DNA of 64,000 nucleotides from NCBI RefSeq assembly GCF_000024565.1, contig NC_013515.1, positions 124,001-188,000 on the forward strand, in the 5' to 3' direction. The notes below the pieces were generated by a model. The model did no database searches, was not told the origin of the DNA, and saw only the letters and a program-made list of their open reading frames with translations. Each line of letters begins with the position of its first letter. Position 1 is the stretch's first letter. Origin of the DNA: Streptobacillus moniliformis DSM 12112 (lineage in GTDB: Bacteria > Fusobacteriota > Fusobacteriia > Fusobacteriales > Leptotrichiaceae). The translations under genes and the position numbers were made by a program. Shown piece by piece: positions 18,514 to 27,435 of the stretch.

Positions 18514-19433
18514 TTATCATTTACTATTTGCATATATCTTTCAAGTAATTCTGAAATCAGACCATCAGCTATAGCTCTACTTATAGTTCCAACGCCAAAT
18601 CTTTCACGCCTTATAATACTCGTAAGCATAGCTCTAATACCTAACATATTTGCAGTAGCTATTGATTCTTTAAATGAATATATCTTAAGTCTACGTATTG
18701 TATCTGTATATTTAAAGTCTATAAAATATGGGTGATTGACTAACTTTATTAAATCATTAACTTCATTTCCATAATCAGCAAAAAATTCAGGTGTTTTTCT
18801 ATTATTAGTAGGTAACCATCTAACTATTTCTTTTTTATCAAAATATGGTTTATGTTCTAATATTTTATTCATCATAGAAGTTTTTTCATACTTGATTTTA
18901 GATAAAGTTTCACGGTAATGATTTAAAAATTTTATTAATTTTTCATCTAAATAATTATACTTTTCATAATTAACTTTGTAATATGCTTCAGCTATAACTA
19001 TTGAAGCATTATCATATTCTAAAGTATCTTCAAAACTTTTACTTTCAAAAAACATTGAAAATTCTTTAGTTAAAGACATGTCATATGTTTCTGTAATATA
19101 TGATTTAATATATTCTTTACTTGCTCCCATTCTAGCTAAAAAAATTGCTGAAGATAAAGCCTTGGCTTGATTAACATTATCAGTAATTAATTTTGCTGAT
19201 ATTTCAGTATAATTTTCTACATCTCTTAAATTACTGTATAGCCATGCACAGGCAGAAACTACATATGATAAATCTTGTTTAGAAAATTTTGTCATAACTT
19301 TAGTTATTTCTTTTTTTGTTACTTCTTCATTATTATATCCAGAAATTAAAGCTTCTGTAATTTCTATAGTCATTAAAGTAGATTCAGTAATTTGATTAGA
19401 TTTAACTATATCTTTTATTATTAATCCTAACAT
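18504..19433 (-). CDS. Diverged ADP-ribosylglycohydrolase-like protein lacking metal-site residues
   Basis: This 309-residue protein aligns in order with ADP-ribosylglycohydrolases (DraG-type): MLGLIIKDIVKS for MLGAIIGDIVGS, STLMTIEITEALI for TDDTVMTIAVAEAL, SAIFLARMGASKEYIKSYI for the conserved SAIFLAR-GKSKEEIK-YI, and SFEDTLEY...IAEAYY for SFEDAIR...IAEAYYG. The catalytic TDDT, the GNGSAMR block and the GGDSDT metal-binding motif are all missing or replaced, so hydrolase activity is doubtful. About 140 extra C-terminal residues (MMNKILEHKPYFDKKEIVRW, RRERFGVGTISRAIADGLI) have no counterpart that I recognise. It follows era after 2 bp in the same orientation. Similarity is from memory of the family, not a search. 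Confidence 0.65.
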   Translation of the reverse strand: MLGLIIKDIVKSNQITESTLMTIEITEALISGYNNEEVTKKEITKVMTKFSKQDLSYVVSACAWLYSNLRDVENYTEISAKLITDNVNQAKALSSAIFLARMGASKEYIKSYITETYDMSLTKEFSMFFESKSFEDTLEYDNASIVIAEAYYKVNYEKYNYLDEKLIKFLNHYRETLSKIKYEKTSMMNKILEHKPYFDKKEIVRWLPTNNRKTPEFFADYGNEVNDLIKLVNHPYFIDFKYTDTIRRLKIYSFKESIATANMLGIRAMLTSIIRRERFGVGTISRAIADGLISELLERYMQIVNDKNI

Positions 19434-19435
19434 AA

Positions 19436-20335
19436 CTATCTCCTTTTAAATTTCTTTACATCATAGCCTAGTTCATTAAGCATTTTTTCATTTTTTCTCC
19501 ATTTTTTACTTACCTTAACCCATAGCTTAAGATTAATTTTTAAATCAGTTAATGCTTCAATTTCTCTTCTAGCTTCTATTCCTATTTCTTTTAAAAGTTT
19601 ACCACCATTTCCTATTATTATTCCTTTTTGGCTATCTCTTTCAACATATATATTAATATCATAACGTCTTTTATTATTACCAGATTCAATATTTATTATT
19701 TCAAGTGCAACTGAATGAGGTATCTCATCTTTAGTTTTCTGTAATATTTTTTCTCTAATAGTTTCTATAACTATCTTATTAACTGAAATGTCAGTATAGT
19801 AATCTTCAGGATAGAACCATATATCATTTGATAGATATTTTTCACAAACTTCAAATATTTTATGAATACCTATACCATAAGCTGCTGACATTGTAATTAT
19901 ACCCTCAAATTCCCCTAGTTTTTCCCTTATTTCTTCTACCTTATTATTTAATTCTTCATCACTCATTTTATCTATTTTATTAATTATCACATAAGTTGGA
20001 GTTTTAGAATTGCGTATATTTTCATTAACAAAAATATCTCCTGTTCCAATTTCTTTAGTACCATCAAGTAAAAATAGTATAAGATCACATTCATTTAAAG
20101 ATTCTATGGCAAGATTAGTCATATATTCTCCAAGTAAATGCTTTGGTTTATGTATACCAGGTGTATCTATAAATATATATTGATTTTCCCCCTTATTAAC
20201 TATTCCCCTTATTTGATCTCTTGTAGTTCCAGCCTTATCTGAAACTATAGCAACTTTTTCATCTATTAATTTATTAATTAAAGTTGATTTACCTGTATTA
20301 GGTCTACCAACTATAGAAATAAATCCTGATTTCAT
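19436..20335 (-). CDS. era: GTPase Era
   Basis: This 299-residue Ras-like GTPase with a C-terminal KH RNA-binding domain binds the 3' end of 16S rRNA and helps 30S ribosome assembly. G1 is GRPNTGKST (residues 10-18), G2 lies in AGTTRDQI, G3 is DTPG and G4 is NKID. The KH domain contains IIIGNGGKLLKEIGIEAR near residue 230. Length is as usual for Era. It sits downstream of pgk, separated by a terminator, and runs into the ADP-ribosylglycohydrolase-like gene. Confidence 0.97.
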   Translation of the reverse strand: MKSGFISIVGRPNTGKSTLINKLIDEKVAIVSDKAGTTRDQIRGIVNKGENQYIFIDTPGIHKPKHLLGEYMTNLAIESLNECDLILFLLDGTKEIGTGDIFVNENIRNSKTPTYVIINKIDKMSDEELNNKVEEIREKLGEFEGIITMSAAYGIGIHKIFEVCEKYLSNDIWFYPEDYYTDISVNKIVIETIREKILQKTKDEIPHSVALEIINIESGNNKRRYDINIYVERDSQKGIIIGNGGKLLKEIGIEARREIEALTDLKINLKLWVKVSKKWRKNEKMLNELGYDVKKFKRR

Positions 20336-20365
20336 TTTATCCCCTCATTTTTCTAATATATAATT

Positions 20366-20402
20366 TTAAAAAATGCACCTAAGAGGTGCATTTATATATT
20401 TT
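20366..20402 (-). terminator. Terminator after pgk
   Basis: AAATGCACCT and AGGTGCATTT pair around a short AAG loop, with T-rich sequence on both sides. Read on the minus strand it follows the pgk stop and precedes era. Confidence 0.75.
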
Positions 20403-21626
20403 TTAATGGCTACAAGAACATTTTTTTTCAGCTATTGCATCTACTCCTGGTAAAACTTTACCTTCTAAGTACTCAAGTGATGCTCCACCACCAGTTGAAA
20501 TATGTGAAAATCTTTCAGCATATCCAAGTTGGATAGCAGCAGCAGCAGAATCTCCTCCACCTATTACTGTAATAGCATCATTTAAATTAGCTATAGCTTC
20601 ACAAACTCCGATAGTTCCTTTAGAATAGTTAGACATTTCAAATACTCCCATAGGTCCGTTCCATACTACAGTTTTAGCTCCAGCTAATTCTTTAGCAAAT
20701 AATTCTATTGATGCTGGTCCTATATCAAGTCCCATTTCATCTTCTTTAACTTCGTCTACACTAACTATGTGGTGTTCTACATCATTGTTAAATTCTTTAG
20801 CAACTACTGTATCTATAGGTAAAATTAATTTATTACCAGCTTTTTCTATTAATTGTTTAGCAAGTTCAACTTTATCTTCTTCTAATAATGATTTTCCTGT
20901 ATTCTTTCCTAATGCTTTTAAGAATGTGAACATCATTCCTCCACCGATAATTACTTTATCAGCTTTGTCTAATAAGTTTTCAATTACACCTATTTTATCA
21001 CTAACTTTAGCTCCACCTAATATAGCAACAAATGGTCTTTTCGGTTCATCTACTGCTCCACCTATAAATTCTATTTCTTTTTGCATTAAAAATCCAGCAG
21101 CAGAATCAGCTATGTTAGATGATATTCCAACATTTGATGCATGAGCTCTATGAGCAGTTCCAAATGCATCATTTACGAATACATCTCCAAGAGAAGCCCA
21201 GTATTTTCCAAGTTCAGCATTATTTTTAGATTCTTTTTTTACTACTTCATTGTTTTCAACATCTTCAAAACGAGTGTTTTCGAACATTAGGATTTCACCT
21301 TCTTTAAGTTCAGCAACAGAAGCTTCAAGTTTATCTCCTTTTGTAGCAGGAATAAATTTAACAGGTTTACCTAATAATTCTTCTAATCTTTTAGCAACAG
21401 GAGCTAAAGATTTTGCAGCTTTATCTTCCTCAGTTTTAATTCTTCCTAAATGAGAGAAAGCTATTACTTTTCCACCATTATCTAAAATGTAGTTTAATGT
21501 AGGTAAAGCAGCTTTAATTCTATTGTCATCTTTAATAATTCCTTCTTTAATAGGTACGTTGAAATCAACACGTACTAATACTTTTTTTCCTTTTACATCT
21601 AAGTCTTTTAAAGTTTTCTTTGCCAT
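20403..21626 (-). CDS. pgk: Phosphoglycerate kinase
   Basis: This 407-residue cytosolic glycolytic enzyme transfers phosphate from 1,3-bisphosphoglycerate to ADP. The start [20 protein letters not shown] leads into RVDFNVP, the substrate-binding HLGR is in FSHLGRI, and the nucleotide-site motif is [11 protein letters not shown] near residue 205. The C-terminal block [11 protein letters not shown] and [13 protein letters not shown] is complete. An unusual cysteine/histidine tail (EKKCSCSH) ends the protein. It is transcribed alone from a strong promoter. Confidence 0.98.
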   Translation of the reverse strand: MAKKTLKDLDVKGKKVLVRVDFNVPIKEGIIKDDNRIKAALPTLNYILDNGGKVIAFSHLGRIKTEEDKAAKSLAPVAKRLEELLGKPVKFIPATKGDKLEASVAELKEGEILMFENTRFEDVENNEVVKKESKNNAELGKYWASLGDVFVNDAFGTAHRAHASNVGISSNIADSAAGFLMQKEIEFIGGAVDEPKRPFVAILGGAKVSDKIGVIENLLDKADKVIIGGGMMFTFLKALGKNTGKSLLEEDKVELAKQLIEKAGNKLILPIDTVVAKEFNNDVEHHIVSVDEVKEDEMGLDIGPASIELFAKELAGAKTVVWNGPMGVFEMSNYSKGTIGVCEAIANLNDAITVIGGGDSAAAAIQLGYAERFSHISTGGGASLEYLEGKVLPGVDAIAEKKCSCSH

Positions 21627-21661
21627 GTTCTTCTCCTTAAAAAATTGTATTTTACAAGTTA

Positions 21662-21690
21662 ATTATAGCACTAAAGACTTTTTTTTTCAA
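21662..21690 (-). promoter_or_regulatory. Promoter of pgk
   Basis: On the minus strand TTGAAA (21690-21685) is followed after exactly 17 bp by TATAAT (21667-21662). This near-consensus pair fits a highly expressed glycolytic gene; the start lies 36 bp downstream behind AAGGAGAAG. Confidence 0.8.
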
Positions 21691-21792
21691 GATTTTTGGA
21701 TATTTACTTATTAATTTATATAGAATTATATGAATAATTTTAAAATATATACAATATATATTAAAGTGTTTATTATTTATATACTATAAATA

Positions 21793-21822
21793 TTGACAAT
21801 TATACATATACTATTGTAAGAT
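21793..21822 (+). promoter_or_regulatory. Candidate promoter of the ABC-2 exporter operon
   Basis: TTGACA at 21793-21798 and TAAGAT at 21817-21822 are 18 bp apart. This would leave a leader of about 180 nt before the ATPase start at 22002. Nothing else in 21700-22001 is recognised apart from a possible 20-codon ORF at 21857-21919 with no support. Confidence 0.45.
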
Positions 21823-22001
21823 TGAGGAAATAATAAGAGAAAGAAGTGATGACATATGAAAAAAATGATGAAAAATAAAATAGAATGGAAAGAATTTTTA
21901 TACTGCGTATTCTTATAAAATAAGAGGAATTATTTTTTGTATGAATGTCGCAGAATATAGGAATTAAATATTAAATGAGATTCATATGAAAGGTAAAATG
22001 A

Positions 22002-22946
22002 ATGAATAAAATTATTAAAATAGATAACTTAAGTAAGAGTTATACTATAAAAAGTGGATTATTTTCTAAAAAAGAAAATATAAAAGTAGATGCATTAAAA
22101 AATATAAGTTTAGAAATTTATGAATGTCAAACAGTTGGATTAATTGGATTAAATGGGGCAGGTAAATCTACTTTAATAAAAATTATTTTAGGTATACTTG
22201 TTCAAAGTGAAGGAAATATAGAAGTTTTTAATAAAAATCCTTTTAAAAATAGAATATCTAACTTATACGATATAGGGGTTATTTTTGGTCAAAAAACACA
22301 ACTAAGATGGGATTTATCTACAATGGATTCATATAAGCTAAATAGAGCTTTATATGACATACCTAAAGAACAATTTGATGTTTTGTTAAATAAATATTCT
22401 AAAATATTAGATTTAGATGATTTTATAAATAGACCCGTTAGAACTCTTAGTTTAGGTCAAAAAATGAGAGCAGATTTATTATCTGCATTATTACACTCAC
22501 CGAAATTATTAATTTTAGATGAGGCAACAATAGGAGTTGATATATTAAGTAAAAATAAGATTATAGATTTAATTAAAGAGCTTAAAAAGAATACAACAAT
22601 AATTTATACATCACATAATTTAAATGAAGTTTATGAAATTTCAGATAGAATTGTAGTTTTGAATAAAGGAACAATAATTCTCGATAAAAATAAAGATGAA
22701 CTTTTAAATAATGTAGAATATTTAGGAATTAAGCTTTATCTAAAAAAACCACTTAAATATGATGATTTAAAATTTAATGAAGTAAAAATGATAAAATTAA
22801 GTGAATATGAATATACTTTTAGATTTATAAAAAAAGATATTTTGAAAAATTTTTTAGACTATATTTATTCAAATAATTCAATAGATTATTTTGAAATTAA
22901 TGAAAATAATTTAGAGAAAATATTAAAGGATGTTGATAATGGATAA
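22002..22946 (+). CDS. ABC-2 type exporter ATP-binding protein
   Basis: This 314-residue ABC ATPase belongs to the group paired with two ABC-2 permeases of the uncharacterised/viologen-exporter type. Walker A is GLNGAGKST near residue 50, the signature is LSLGQKMRADLLSALLHSP, and Walker B is LLILDEATIGVD. The variant LSLGQ signature and the block VIFGQKTQLRWDL are characteristic of this subfamily. The C-terminal 80 residues form an extension. The next permease start overlaps its stop. The exported substrate is unknown. Confidence 0.88.
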   Translation: MNKIIKIDNLSKSYTIKSGLFSKKENIKVDALKNISLEIYECQTVGLIGLNGAGKSTLIKIILGILVQSEGNIEVFNKNPFKNRISNLYDIGVIFGQKTQLRWDLSTMDSYKLNRALYDIPKEQFDVLLNKYSKILDLDDFINRPVRTLSLGQKMRADLLSALLHSPKLLILDEATIGVDILSKNKIIDLIKELKKNTTIIYTSHNLNEVYEISDRIVVLNKGTIILDKNKDELLNNVEYLGIKLYLKKPLKYDDLKFNEVKMIKLSEYEYTFRFIKKDILKNFLDYIYSNNSIDYFEINENNLEKILKDVDNG

Positions 22947-23703
22947 ATATATAGAATTAATCAAAATAGGAATTAAAAAAATATTATCTTATAGAGGATT
23001 AATAACATTGATTATTATAAAAAACTATATATACATATTTTTGCAATATAGTTTATGGAACTCTATAAAAGAAAATAGTATAGTAAATGTTAATTTAACT
23101 AACATTTTAATATATTTTATAATTATTAAAGGACTTGATAGTACAAACTTTGATTTATCTCAAACTATAAGTCATGATGTAAAAAATGGAGATATTGTAA
23201 ATATATTAGCTAAACCTATAGAAATTGAAAAATATTATTTTTTCGATATTTTAGGTGGAACTATTGCAAAAGTAATTGCAATATTATTTCCTAATATACT
23301 AATATCATTAATTCTAACAAGAAATTTTGAAATACTTTTTATATTAAAAATATTCTTTATTATAATAGGCTCATATTTACTTAATTTCGTTATAGAATTA
23401 ATTTTTGGAACTTTATCTTTTTTTACACAAAATATTTGGGGAATAGAATCTTTAAAATTGGTATTTATTTTAATGTTATCAGGTTCATTTTTTCCAATAG
23501 AATATTATCCATTATGGTTAATAAAAATAATTGATTATACACCTTTTGTTTATATATACGGAAAAGTTGCAGAATTTATGATATATAAAAATGATTTTGT
23601 TAAAATATTGTTTTTTCAAATATTTTTTACATTATCTTTGTTTTATATTTATAAATTAATTTTGAAAGTATGTTTAAAGAAAATAAGTATAAATGGAGGG
23701 TGA
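22939..23703 (+). CDS. ABC-2 family permease
   Basis: A protein of about 254 residues with six hydrophobic segments, matching ABC-2 permeases that follow this ATPase type (ISHDVKNGDIVNILAKPIE; LMLSGSFFPIEYYPLWLIKI). I place the start at ATG 22939, 8 nt after AAAGGA and overlapping the ATPase stop by 8 bp, rather than at ATG 22930, which is inside the ribosome-binding site. It probably forms a heterodimer with the next, broken, permease. Confidence 0.85.
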   Translation: MDKYIELIKIGIKKILSYRGLITLIIIKNYIYIFLQYSLWNSIKENSIVNVNLTNILIYFIIIKGLDSTNFDLSQTISHDVKNGDIVNILAKPIEIEKYYFFDILGGTIAKVIAILFPNILISLILTRNFEILFILKIFFIIIGSYLLNFVIELIFGTLSFFTQNIWGIESLKLVFILMLSGSFFPIEYYPLWLIKIIDYTPFVYIYGKVAEFMIYKNDFVKILFFQIFFTLSLFYIYKLILKVCLKKISINGG

Positions 23704-23704
23704 A

Positions 23705-24492
23705 ATGAAAAAATATTTAAAATTATTTTTTATGTATGGATATATTAATATAAAAGAATTAAAATCTTATGGAATAGACTTTTATTTAGGTTCAATGGCA
23801 ATGTTTCTAAAAAATATAGCTAATTTATTTATAATATTTTTTATATACAATATCGTAAATGTCATAAATGGTTGGAATATTAATGAAATGATATACCTAT
23901 ATTCTATAATTACCATTAGTTTTTCAATATGGAGATGCTTTTTTATAAACACACTAAACATTTCATATTATATAATAAACGGAAAATTAGATTTATTATT
24001 AATAAAACCTGTAAATCCTTTGTTTTTAATTTTTATGGAAGGATTTGATGAAGATGCTTGGGGAGATTTAGCTGTGGGTATTATTTTATACATCTACATA
24101 TCGTTTAAGTTAAATCTACCAATATTAAACATAGTTTTAGTGTTTTTAATAGCCTTAGTAGGAGGATTAGTATTTGCTGCTATTTCAGTATTAGGTTCAT
24201 TGTTTTCAGTAATATTTTTGGGTTCATCAAATTTTTCAGATTTACCATATATTATTTATGAATTTGCTAAATATCCAATAAATATTTTAATCCTGTAATA
24301 TCTTTTCTATTTAAATCTATTATTCCAATTGCTTGGATAGGATATATACCAGCTTATATAAATTTAAAAGATAATGGATATAATTTATTATTACTATTTT
24401 GTATATCTATTTCTATTAGCATAATATATTTTATTATAGTATTTTTAATTTGGAATAGAGTATTAAAAGAATATTCAAGTTCAGGAACTTAA
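23705..24492 (+). pseudogene. ABC-2 family permease, frameshifted
   Basis: The frame from ATG 23705 (behind GGAGGGTGA) encodes about 198 residues (YINIKELKSYGIDFYLGSM; SYYIINGKLDLLLIKPVNPL) and stops at 24298. The missing C-terminus continues in the next frame to 24492 (NPVISFLFKSIIPIAWIGY, ending KEYSSSGT). One extra T in the TTTT at 24285-24288 would fuse the two into the expected length of about 262 residues with all membrane segments. This is either a real loss-of-function indel or a base-calling error. It is an overlapping cistron of the exporter operon. Confidence 0.75.
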
Positions 24493-24521
24493 AAAAAGTG
24501 GAAAAAATTACTAAAGTATAG

Positions 24522-24527
24522 TATAAT
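24522..24527 (+). promoter_or_regulatory. -10 box of lacD
   Basis: TATAAT at 24522-24527; a poor -35 (TGGAAA, 24499-24504) lies 17 bp upstream. The ATG at 24526 is inside this box, which supports the later start at 24562 behind AAAGGTGG. Confidence 0.5.
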
Positions 24528-24561
24528 GATACATATAAAATTGAAAGGTGGATTTCACATT

Positions 24562-25536
24562 ATGAGAAAAATTTCTGAAAATGTTTACGCATCTATGGAA
24601 AGACTTTCTAATAAAGAGGGAATAATAGGTGCTTTGGCTATAGACCAAAGAGGTTCTATTAAAAAAATGATAGGAGCTTATTCAGAAGCAACAACTGAAA
24701 AAATCGAAGATTTTAAAAGTTTAGTATCATCTGAATTAACTAAATATGCTTCATCTATTTTACTAGATCCAGAATTTGGATTTCCTGCATCAAAAGTAAG
24801 AGCAGAAGAATCAGGATTATTATTAGCTTATGAAAAAACTGGTTATGATGCAACTAAGAAAGGTAGATTACCAGACATATTAGAGGATTGGTCAGTAAAA
24901 AGATTAAAAGAGAAAGGTGCTGATGCAATTAAATTCTTGCTTTACTATGATATTGATGATGATAAGGCTATAAATGAAGCTAAACATATTTTCATTGAAA
25001 GATTAGGTTCTGAATGTTTAGGAGAAGATATACCATTATACTTAGAATTAGTTTCTTATGATGAAGCAGGAAAAACTGGTAAAGAATTTGCAAAAGTTAG
25101 ACCTCGTAAAGTAATAGAAATGATGAAAGAATTTTCTAAAGAAAGATACAATGTAACAGTATTAAAAATGGAAATACCTGTAGATATGAACTATGTTGAA
25201 GGATATGGAGAAGAATGGGTATACACTAAAGAAGAAGCTATGGCATTTTATAAAGAACAATCAGAAGCAACTGATTTACCATTTATATTCTTATCAGGTG
25301 GAGTAAGCATGGACTTATTCAAAAAATCATTAGAATTAGCTAAAGAAGCAGGATCATCATTTAATGGAGTATTATGTGGAAGAGCTACTTGGGCAGATGC
25401 TATTAAACCTTACAGTTTAGATGGAAGAGAAGCTGGTATTGAATGGCTACAAACTCAAGGTAAAGAAAAAATTACATCACTTGATGAAGTATTAAATAGA
25501 ACAGCTAGTGATTGGAGATTAAAATTAAGTAAATAA
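24562..25536 (+). CDS. lacD: Tagatose 1,6-diphosphate aldolase
   Basis: This class I aldolase of 324 residues, the usual LacD length, splits tagatose-1,6-bisphosphate into glyceraldehyde-3-P and dihydroxyacetone-P. Conserved segments are ALAIDQRGSIKKMI near residue 25, the Schiff-base lysine in VLKMEIPVD, and FIFLSGGVSMDLF. It is monocistronic with its own promoter and terminator. It fits the tagatose branch used for galactosamine-6-P (AgaS) and galactose-6-P routes. No tagatose-6-P kinase is encoded here, so that step must be elsewhere. Confidence 0.93.
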   Translation: MRKISENVYASMERLSNKEGIIGALAIDQRGSIKKMIGAYSEATTEKIEDFKSLVSSELTKYASSILLDPEFGFPASKVRAEESGLLLAYEKTGYDATKKGRLPDILEDWSVKRLKEKGADAIKFLLYYDIDDDKAINEAKHIFIERLGSECLGEDIPLYLELVSYDEAGKTGKEFAKVRPRKVIEMMKEFSKERYNVTVLKMEIPVDMNYVEGYGEEWVYTKEEAMAFYKEQSEATDLPFIFLSGGVSMDLFKKSLELAKEAGSSFNGVLCGRATWADAIKPYSLDGREAGIEWLQTQGKEKITSLDEVLNRTASDWRLKLSK

Positions 25537-25550
25537 ATAACTAATTAAAA

Positions 25551-25592
25551 AGGTAGGAGAATTTCACAAAAATTGAAATCCTCCTATTTTTT
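25551..25592 (+). terminator. Terminator after lacD
   Basis: TAGGAGAATTTCA and TGAAATCCTCCTA pair around a CAAAAAT loop and are followed by TTTTTT, giving a strong rho-independent terminator on the plus strand. Confidence 0.85.
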
Positions 25593-25928
25593 AATTATCC
25601 AATAACCTTTTTTTGAACTTCCAATATATATTAACTTATTATCTTCTCTTAATTTAGAGATATCTCTTTCTATTGTTGATTTTGATACACCTAATATATC
25701 TTTAAGAATACTTGCTGTAATATGATTATTCTCTTTAATTAATTTTAAGATTTTATTTCTTCTTTCTAATACACCTAATCTTATATTTTGACCCTCACTT
25801 TGACCTTCATAGTTACGATTAAACAATGTAACTATTATTCCGTTGTTTTAAATATAATATTCTGGTTTCTTTTTAAAATCAGCATAATCTTCAAAAATTC
25901 TTCTAACTCCTGAAGCATAGTTTTCAAT
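25584..25928 (-). pseudogene. C-terminal fragment of an ATP-binding/HTH (AlbA_2-type) protein
   Basis: On the minus strand a fragment reads ASGVRRIFEDYADFKKKPEYYI, an in-frame TAA at 25850-25848, then NNGIIVTLFNRNYEGQ and a DeoR-like helix-turn-helix (ILKLIKENNHITASILKDIL, VSKSTIERDISKL). This order is the C-terminus of putative DNA-binding ATPases of the AlbA_2/AAA_4 group, which end in a SWG-GI-RI-E segment and a winged helix. The large N-terminal ATPase is absent and the IS3-type remnant abuts directly. The 80-codon open stretch 25826-25584 has no ribosome-binding site and I treat it as dead. Confidence 0.7.
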
Positions 25929-26345
25929 AATATCTATATTTTTTTTGTTAATGTAATAATAGTATACAGACTTTGAAATTTTAGCAATCATTAATAACAA
26001 TTGAAAAGGATATTTAGCTCTAAGCTCTGCTATTACTTTTACTTTTTCTTCTCTTTTAGCTCCCTTTCTTGAACTAGAGCCTTCAATTTTTTTAAATATT
26101 CATTCTCTGCTTTCAGATATATATTTTCTTTTTCTAATTGTTTAATTTTTTCATTTTCAGATAACTCTTTAAAACTCTTTTTAGGTTTAGTTATAGATTT
26201 AGGTTTCCTTCCTTTTTTCTTCTCTATAATATTATACCTTTTAAAAGTCAATTATTCAAAATAAAACTAATAGAAATTTATTACATATAATTTTATATGC
26301 AAAAAAAGCACCTCCATTTCTTGTGTCCAAGATTTGGGGTGCAGA
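25929..26345 (-). mobile_element. Remnant of an IS3-family (IS150-type) element
   Basis: The minus-strand frame 26251-26039 ends with the coiled-coil of IS3 OrfA (EKENIYLKAENEYLKKLKAL) but lacks the N-terminal helix-turn-helix. It is followed by the N-terminus of OrfB (VIAELRAKYPFQLLLMIAKI, SKSVYYYYINKK), which stops being transposase-like at about 25930. The outer end near 26310-26345 carries a sequence like IS150-type terminal repeats (GCACCCCAAATCTTGGACAC on the minus strand). The catalytic DDE part is missing, so the element is dead and fused to the ATPase fragment. Confidence 0.7.
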
Positions 26346-26363
26346 ATAAATTTTTCTATCATT

Positions 26364-26531
26364 CTATTTTTCATTTTTATTATACAGATATAAAAGAGTT
26401 ATTAAACCAAATAATCCAATAAGCATAACGCCTAAATTTTCTAAACTAACCCTTTTTTGACCTTCTATTATTAATTTTAAAAAAAGAAAAAACGTCATTA
26501 AATAAAGTAATATTTTTAAATATTTATTCAT
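26364..26531 (-). CDS. Small two-helix membrane protein at the end of the ABC operon
   Basis: A 55-residue ORF starts at ATG 26531 behind GGAG, 8 bp after the permease stop, and ends with TAG at 26364. Two hydrophobic helices (LKILLYLMTFFLFLKLII and LGVMLIGLFGLITLLYLY) flank a short loop with GQK, and the C-terminus is polar (NKNEK). Short proteins of this layout (helix, GQ-x-polar loop, then a G-rich LMLIGLxGLxxLLYLY helix) follow sugar ABC permease genes in several Firmicutes, so I regard it as a real gene and possibly an accessory subunit. Function is unknown. Confidence 0.7.
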   Translation of the reverse strand: MNKYLKILLYLMTFFLFLKLIIEGQKRVSLENLGVMLIGLFGLITLLYLYNKNEK

Positions 26532-26539
26532 ATATTCTC

Positions 26540-27424
26540 CTATTCTTTACTTCCACCTGCACTCATACCTTCAGTAAGTTTTTGTTGAACTATAATATAC
26601 AGTATTAATGTTGGCAACATTACTATAACCATACCTGCATAAAGTCTACCGTAATTTGCAGCACCTCTACTTGCAGCCATTAATGTCATTAGACCCACAG
26701 GTAATGTTTTTTGCTGACCTGGCAGTAATGTTAATGCGATAATATATTCATTCCAGAATGCTAGGAAATTAAATAATATTACTGTAATAATACTTGGTCT
26801 TGCCATAGGAGCCATTATTTTAACCATAGTTATAAAATAACCTGCACCATCAATATATGCAGCTTCTTCATAAGTTTTAGAAATTGATTGAAAGAAGTTA
26901 GTTAATAAATATATTGTAAATGGTAGTGCAGTAGACATATATATTATTGCAAGCACAGTCATATTATCTAATAGAAATGAACTTTTAATAATTTCTTTTT
27001 TTCTTAAAAATTTATCTCCATCAAGTAACATTAAAAATATAGGTATAACTATATAGTTGACATTAATAAATAGACCTGCTTTCATGAAAAGATTCCAGAA
27101 ATTTCTTCCTTTAAATTCAAATCTTGCAAGAACATATGAAGCTGGAAGTGCAACTATTATTAATAATATTAATGCAAGAGCAGTTACATAAACAGAATTT
27201 AGTAAATAATCGCCCATTTTTGCATTTATAAAGGCATCAATAAAGTTTTGATAATAGAAACTCATAGGTAATTTCCATGGAGAACCTACAAATTCAGAAT
27301 TTTGTTTTAGAGAGGCTAAAAATACCCATGAAACAGGAATTATTATTGATATAGCAAAGGTAATTAATGCTAGATATATAAATAATTTGTAAAGAGTTTC
27401 AGCACTCATATTCCTTTTTTTCAT
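26540..27424 (-). CDS. Carbohydrate ABC transporter permease, MalG type
   Basis: This 294-residue CUT1 permease has about six transmembrane helices and the EAA loop YEEAAYIDGAGYFITMVKI. The N-terminal sequence is typical (LYKLFIYLALITFAISIIIP, VFLASLKQN). The C-terminus reads IVQQKLTEGMSAGGSKE, the usual end of MalG-like subunits. It follows the MalF-like gene by 11 bp. With the binding protein at 28385 it would import a galactosyl-hexosamine disaccharide, as inferred from the GH112 gene. Confidence 0.93.
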   Translation of the reverse strand: MKKRNMSAETLYKLFIYLALITFAISIIIPVSWVFLASLKQNSEFVGSPWKLPMSFYYQNFIDAFINAKMGDYLLNSVYVTALALILLIIVALPASYVLARFEFKGRNFWNLFMKAGLFINVNYIVIPIFLMLLDGDKFLRKKEIIKSSFLLDNMTVLAIIYMSTALPFTIYLLTNFFQSISKTYEEAAYIDGAGYFITMVKIMAPMARPSIITVILFNFLAFWNEYIIALTLLPGQQKTLPVGLMTLMAASRGAANYGRLYAGMVIVMLPTLILYIIVQQKLTEGMSAGGSKE

Positions 27425-27435
27425 ATATTGCCTCC

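Noticed and set aside
21857-21919. 20-codon ORF MKKMMKNKIEWKEFLYCVFL upstream of the ABC-2 exporter
   Set aside because: Weak ribosome-binding site and no sign of attenuation structure; a leader-peptide role cannot be supported.
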